Shown here piece after piece: positions 62,044 through 64,000 of a DNA stretch of 64,000 bases (positions are counted from its first letter, which is position 1; each line of letters starts with the position of its first letter). The notes under the pieces were generated by a model. It was not told where the DNA came from, did no database searches, and saw only the letters and a list, made by a program, of their open reading frames with translations. The DNA is taken from positions 4,743,501 through 4,807,500 of the forward strand of contig JASJOG010000003.1 in the NCBI GenBank assembly GCA_030142905.1. The letters run 5' to 3'. A program made the translations under genes and the position numbers. The DNA is from Heliopora coerulea (lineage: Eukaryota > Cnidaria > Anthozoa > Scleralcyonacea > Helioporidae).

Positions 62044-64000
62044 TAAATAAAAAATGCGATCGTTTCCCCAGCAGAAAACACCAGAACGTTTCCTGAACGT
62101 CTGACAGGAACCGAACACATAACCATATCATCACCAGAGGTGTCCTAACTATTCAGCTACACATACTGATGGCAAAAAGAAACATTTATTGTATTGTTTC
62201 GTAATGGCAGTAACATGTATACCGACAGGTTCTGCATTGCCAATTTCTCAAGTATTTGCTTTTACTTTAACTGTGTGCATGTAGTGATGGTATACTATAA
62301 GCATGGGTGGGCGAACTTTTTAACGTTATTTTTTAAATTTATTTTCATTATCGATTCATATCACTTATTTTTAATTTTTATTTTTGTTTTATTTCAACTT
62401 GGAATCAACTTTATGTCCAATTCCATTTTATTTTGATTTTTTTATAAAAAAATATTAAAATCAAATTTTACGACGAAATATTTGAATGACAAATTTGGGC
62501 CATCACATTTACGGCAGGAATTAACGCTCAGCGGCCGGTGTTAGGAAGCCCGGACGGTTCATCCGCCGAAAAATTCCTAGCAAGTAAACGGCGCTATCGA
62601 TACTTCGAACAACCGAATTTCAATTTTATCTACAGAGTAACAATATAATGTGGATCTCTCGCGATTAATTCGAGCGTTAGTTGTTCCAAACAAGTCCATG
62701 CAATCGCGGATAAACTATCCGAGCATTGCACAACTGACTTCAGATGTAGCTGGTGAATAAAGACTGCAGGATTTCAGACACACCTTAGTTTTCCAGATGA
62801 GGACTATGCATTGAACATCAAAAATTTGGGAATTATTACGTTATTTCTGCTGTTTGAGGTGAGATTTATTTTTTTCTACTGCATACTTCCCGTCATCTGC
62901 ACTATTACCTTCAAGACAGCACATTTTTCAGATCACATCATCGTAGTGTTTTCTTAAGTGACCTGGTACCTTTCCGGTTCCAACTGCATAGGAACGATAT
63001 TCGGATCTCACGTGTGGTCAGTAAGTTTGCAAAAGTAAATTCTCGCATTTTCTTGCATTGTTCCCACCGGCGTAGTTTATGGGGGAACAGGGGGATTCAA
63101 TCCTCCCCCCCCCCCAACAGTTTGTGAAAAACGGAAAATTCAGGCAAAAATAGATAGTAATTCTGGCAAAATTTGGTTTGGTAAAGTAGGTTAAAATCCC
63201 TTTTGGGTACTAGTTTATATTTAACTTACGTATTAGGGCTGCTGAGGCGAGAGAGACATATATGTCCTGATTCCGCGTCAAATTAAATCCGGCAATTTTT
63301 GAAAGGATACAATATTCGGGCAAATTAAATTGGACACCCCCCAATCAAAACGGGTTAACTACAACCCAGACTGTTCCGGGTGAACTAAAGCGTAAAAGAC
63401 AGTGTATAGGAACTTCTTCATCCTGAAAGATTTTCATGCATACCAAGTTCTCATACATGTCTTCCACACTGACATGGCGTCTTCCCATTCAAACGATTTT
63501 TTAAATCCGCCTCATTACTAAATGGGAAGCTTTACACGGACAATCATGAAACTGCAATGCTTTATCGTATTCCTCCATTTTTAAACAGCAGTACGAAGAC
63601 CCAATTGGCTGGCTAGGAGTTAATTTCCTCAAAGTTAGTTTCGTAGGTTCCGTTGGTTATTGGCAGTGAGGAAACTATTTCAGTTTTAAGTAGTTTATTG
63701 AAACACTCGGTGGACGTACTCGACTGCTTTACAAGTTTGCTGTTAATTTCATTAGCATTGCATGCATGTTATGACGATTATCTCAAGGATTATCAAACAG
63801 TCAGATCTTAACAATACAGAATATTAAAGTATCATTTACACGTAACAACACTTTCTTTATAATTTAAAAAGGCTGTCACTAAAAATTTATGCATTTTCCA
63901 GCATAAGCCGATATATTGGCTTCCCTGAATGCTTCGGACACAGTCTACAAAAAGAAATCAATGCAAAAAAATCAGGTGCGTTGATAAATGAAATCATTGT
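62044..64000. other. Right-edge intergenic sequence, no gene recognised
   Basis: AT-rich up to 62450. Around 62520-62640 the sequence is more GC-rich, and a GAG/GTGAGA donor-like site lies near 62860. A 5' UTR exon of a gene to the right is possible but not supported. A C-run lies at ~63098-63113. Confidence 0.45.

Noticed and set aside
1..64000. CRISPR arrays, bacterial operons or a defence island
   Set aside because: The window is intron-rich animal DNA; the tandem repeats have no spacer structure.

Overview
This is a eukaryotic, AT-rich animal genome window. Genes are split into short exons with GT-AG introns of 0.1 to about 12 kb, and the introns are packed with small inverted-repeat elements, tRNA-derived SINEs, and Penelope-like, LINE and piggyBac remnants. 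The repeat style and gene content suggest a cnidarian, probably an anthozoan such as a coral or anemone. That assignment is inference, because nothing here was searched against a database.

Two real genes were assembled exon by exon, with splice phases checked across every junction. On the minus strand, positions 280 to 16987 carry seven exons of a mitochondrial carnitine/acylcarnitine carrier (SLC25A20 type). It starts with ATG at 16987 and runs off the left edge, so about the last quarter of the protein is missing. On the plus strand, positions 18093 to 59888 carry a 26- to 27-exon gene of about 1,570 to 1,586 codons. It encodes a large WD40-repeat protein of the WDR97/WDR87 type: an N-terminal beta-propeller region, an acidic/charged middle, a helical domain and a Cys/His-containing tail. 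A polyadenylation signal follows the stop codon.

The two genes are divergent (head to head) and about 1.1 kb apart, so they probably share a bidirectional promoter region. A 240-bp Harbinger-type MITE with a TAA target duplication sits inside that region. There is no obvious functional link between the genes; one serves mitochondrial fatty-acid import and the other is probably ciliary.

Mobile DNA by region: 3.3-7.8 kb holds a SINE, a ~100-bp tandem array, inverted Lys/Asp-coding minisatellites and a TA-flanked inverted-repeat element. 8.5-13.5 kb holds LINE reverse-transcriptase fragments and a Penelope-like GIY-YIG remnant. 14-15 kb holds two hairpin insertions. 20-30 kb holds MITEs, a CT-rich array, a SINE foldback, a four-copy inverted repeat complex and a dead piggyBac transposase. 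34-37 kb holds a hairpin insertion with a 14-bp target duplication and a TIR element carrying an intact HIRAN-like ORF. 40-62 kb holds several MITEs, a pure 16-bp minisatellite, a degenerate ~30-bp array and another hairpin insertion. From 59.9 kb to the right edge no gene was recognised.

The most interesting signals are two. One is the 1,045-bp TIR element with an intact HIRAN-like gene. The other is a set of 150-190-bp snap-back hairpin insertions with similar architecture (short single-stranded lead, near-perfect hairpin, 8-14-bp target duplications) but different arm sequences.
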